From Toxoplasma gondii ME49 (lineage: Eukaryota > Apicomplexa > Conoidasida > Eucoccidiorida > Sarcocystidae): a stretch of DNA of 64,000 nucleotides. The notes below the pieces were generated by a model. It was not told the origin of the DNA. It was given only the letters and a program-made list of their open reading frames with translations, and ran no database searches. Positions within the stretch are counted from its first letter, which is position 1; the number at the start of each line of letters is the position of its first letter. This document shows, one piece after another, positions 63,001 through 64,000 of this stretch. The stretch covers positions 1,967,874-2,031,873 of the forward strand of contig NC_031478.1 of assembly GCF_000006565.2 (NCBI RefSeq), written 5' to 3'. Both the position numbers and the translations under genes were made by a program.

Positions 63001-63255
63001 GTCGTAGTTCTCGGCTTTCTTTCTTCATTTCTCCGTCTGTGGGGATGTGTCTTTACATGTTTGTGGAGGCGCTTTGCATCTTTGAATGACCAACACTTAT
63101 TTTGAGAACTGCTTTGCTTTCCGCTGCCGTGTGTCCTTTCTCAGGAGAACCGGGATCGACGGAGGTACAATTGGTTCGAGAAGGTCGTCCACGATTTCGC
63201 AGGCGAAGAAATTGCAACTCAGTTCATCCGAAAGAGAAAGGAACCGAAACTGTAG
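60026..63255 (+). CDS. Basic 271-aa protein with mitochondrial-type presequence, seven exons
   Basis: Exons 60026-60193, 60608-60816, 61049-61165, 61535-61584, 61997-62096, 62734-62794 and 63145-63255 all have GT...AG borders, and phases (0, 2, 2, 1, 2, 0) sum to 272 codons. Residues 1-56 are Arg/Ser/Phe-rich without acids (MAPHVVRRGVSTAAFSSF...), as in mitochondrial targeting peptides. The rest is basic and aromatic: FNPFVKLNKAKRYVLDNWPS, NWDDWSPYRCYVRGSRRRYN, LPYKDELGEWHPPR, LPWVWQKDFYEGKMHFGDRE, then a helical REERVKEAMRKMDDLVLDYR and RRRYNWFEKVVHDF. No catalytic motif is seen. Size, charge and Trp/Arg richness fit a lineage-specific mitochondrial ribosome or respiratory-complex subunit, but this is an inference; an apicoplast destination is less likely without a signal peptide. 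Exon 6 could instead end at 62790 with a GC donor, which would break the phase. Confidence 0.8.
62273..62284 (+). repeat. Homopolymer run of twelve G
   Basis: Uninterrupted G tract inside intron 5 of the mitochondrial-type protein gene. Confidence 0.95.
62526..62544. repeat. TA dinucleotide microsatellite
   Basis: Perfect alternating TA run in intron 5 of the mitochondrial-type protein gene. A similar AT run lies at 24099-24117 in the intron of the minus-strand repeat-protein gene. Confidence 0.95.
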
Positions 63256-64000
63256 ACGATATGTCTTACGTTTTCTTTACCCTCTACAAAGTATGTCTCT
63301 TTTCTTCTTTCACTCCTCCGCGTTTCTCTTCGCACCTTCGTTTCCCTCGGTTTCCGGTACGCTCGTCGCCTGCTCTTCCGAGCTGCACAAAGAAATGGAC
63401 GCGACTACAGCTCTCTCAGCGAGCCTATGTTTTTTGTCTAGGCACACATGCACAATTCTGTATGATCAGTCTATCTGCCAGCCTCTCTCCCTGTGTACCT
63501 TGCTCCTTTTGTTTTGGAATACGACTACTTTGAACTATGCGCCTGCGTAGTACAACCATGTGTACGTCTCCTTGCTCTCCCATAGTGAGTGCACCTGAAC
63601 TGAACGAAAGCGCTTGTCTTCTTCGTTTCCCGTCTGTTTCTGGTTTCCTCCGTTTACGGAAGGCAGTCAGAACAAAGACGCGATTGATCTGTCCGATGGT
63701 TCACCCGAAAGAAAAACGGGGAAAAGGTACAACCGTGGAGACGTGCCTTTCAAGCGCCGGCTGCCTCGCGCAGCGCACGTTCGCGAGAACGCTGGAAAAG
63801 CCAAAGTTTTGGTTCTAAAGATCGGTAAAAACTGCGTACAGAGAACAAGGTGTATATCGAATGTGTTCGACTCTACACACAACAGCAACAAGGTAGCTGC
63901 AGCCCAGCTCGAACCTCAGATGACCGTTCTAGATTAATAAGGGATGGCATAAATACTGGCACACTGCTGGTTTCGGATGGAATTGCAATCTAGCCGCAGA
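63256..64000 (+). other. 3' flank with one exon-like open frame
   Basis: After the stop at 63253-63255, a plus-strand frame is open at about 63614-63937 and includes a basic run (FKRRLPRAAHVRENAGKAKV). It could be an alternative 3' exon of the preceding gene (a GTAGAC donor overlaps the stop codon) or the start of another gene running off the window. Support is weak. Confidence 0.3.

Overview
The window looks like nuclear DNA of a coccidian apicomplexan, most likely the Toxoplasma/Neospora/Hammondia group. The grounds are near-balanced base composition, many short introns with clean GT...AG borders, long gaps between genes, alanine/serine/glutamate-rich low-complexity proteins, and secretory proteins with repeat arrays. 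No bacterial operon, tRNA, rRNA, CRISPR array or transposon was seen. The genus is an inference; no marker gene fixes it.

Layout. (1) 480-2886 (+): the last six exons of a UDP-glucose 4-epimerase gene whose 5' end lies outside the window. (2) About 5.3-9.6 kb (+): scattered exon-like pieces of a coiled-coil protein, with frame breaks, so either a decaying gene or one I could not splice. (3) 11971-16710 (+): a 1579-codon single-exon frame for a Pro/Gly/Ser-rich, basic, probably nuclear protein of unknown function. (4) 21803-26233 (-): a two-exon gene for a secreted or membrane-anchored acidic protein of about 933 residues with a 22-residue repeat array and a compact, non-repetitive C-terminal domain. 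(5) 30652-41511 (+): an 11-exon gene for a very large ER metallopeptidase of family M28 (ERMP1/FXNA type), with the metal-binding motifs visible. (6) 45463-48343 (+): a four-exon gene for an ER membrane protein resembling HERP/Usa1, the adaptors of the Hrd1 ubiquitin ligase. (7) 50870-53839 (+): a secreted protein with a Lys/Glu coiled coil and a Tyr/Gly-rich nonapeptide array. (8) 56615-58147 (-): a four-span membrane protein with a cysteine-containing loop. (9) 60026-63255 (+): a seven-exon gene for a basic 271-residue protein with a mitochondrial-type presequence.

Genes 5 and 6 both point to ER protein handling, but eukaryotic neighbours need not cooperate. Genes 8 and 9 are divergent and share about 1.9 kb of upstream DNA. 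Exon borders were placed by eye from splice consensus, reading phase and family similarity. Where phases sum correctly over a whole gene (epimerase, M28 peptidase, HERP-like, mitochondrial protein, repeat protein) the models should be close to right, but none has transcript support here.
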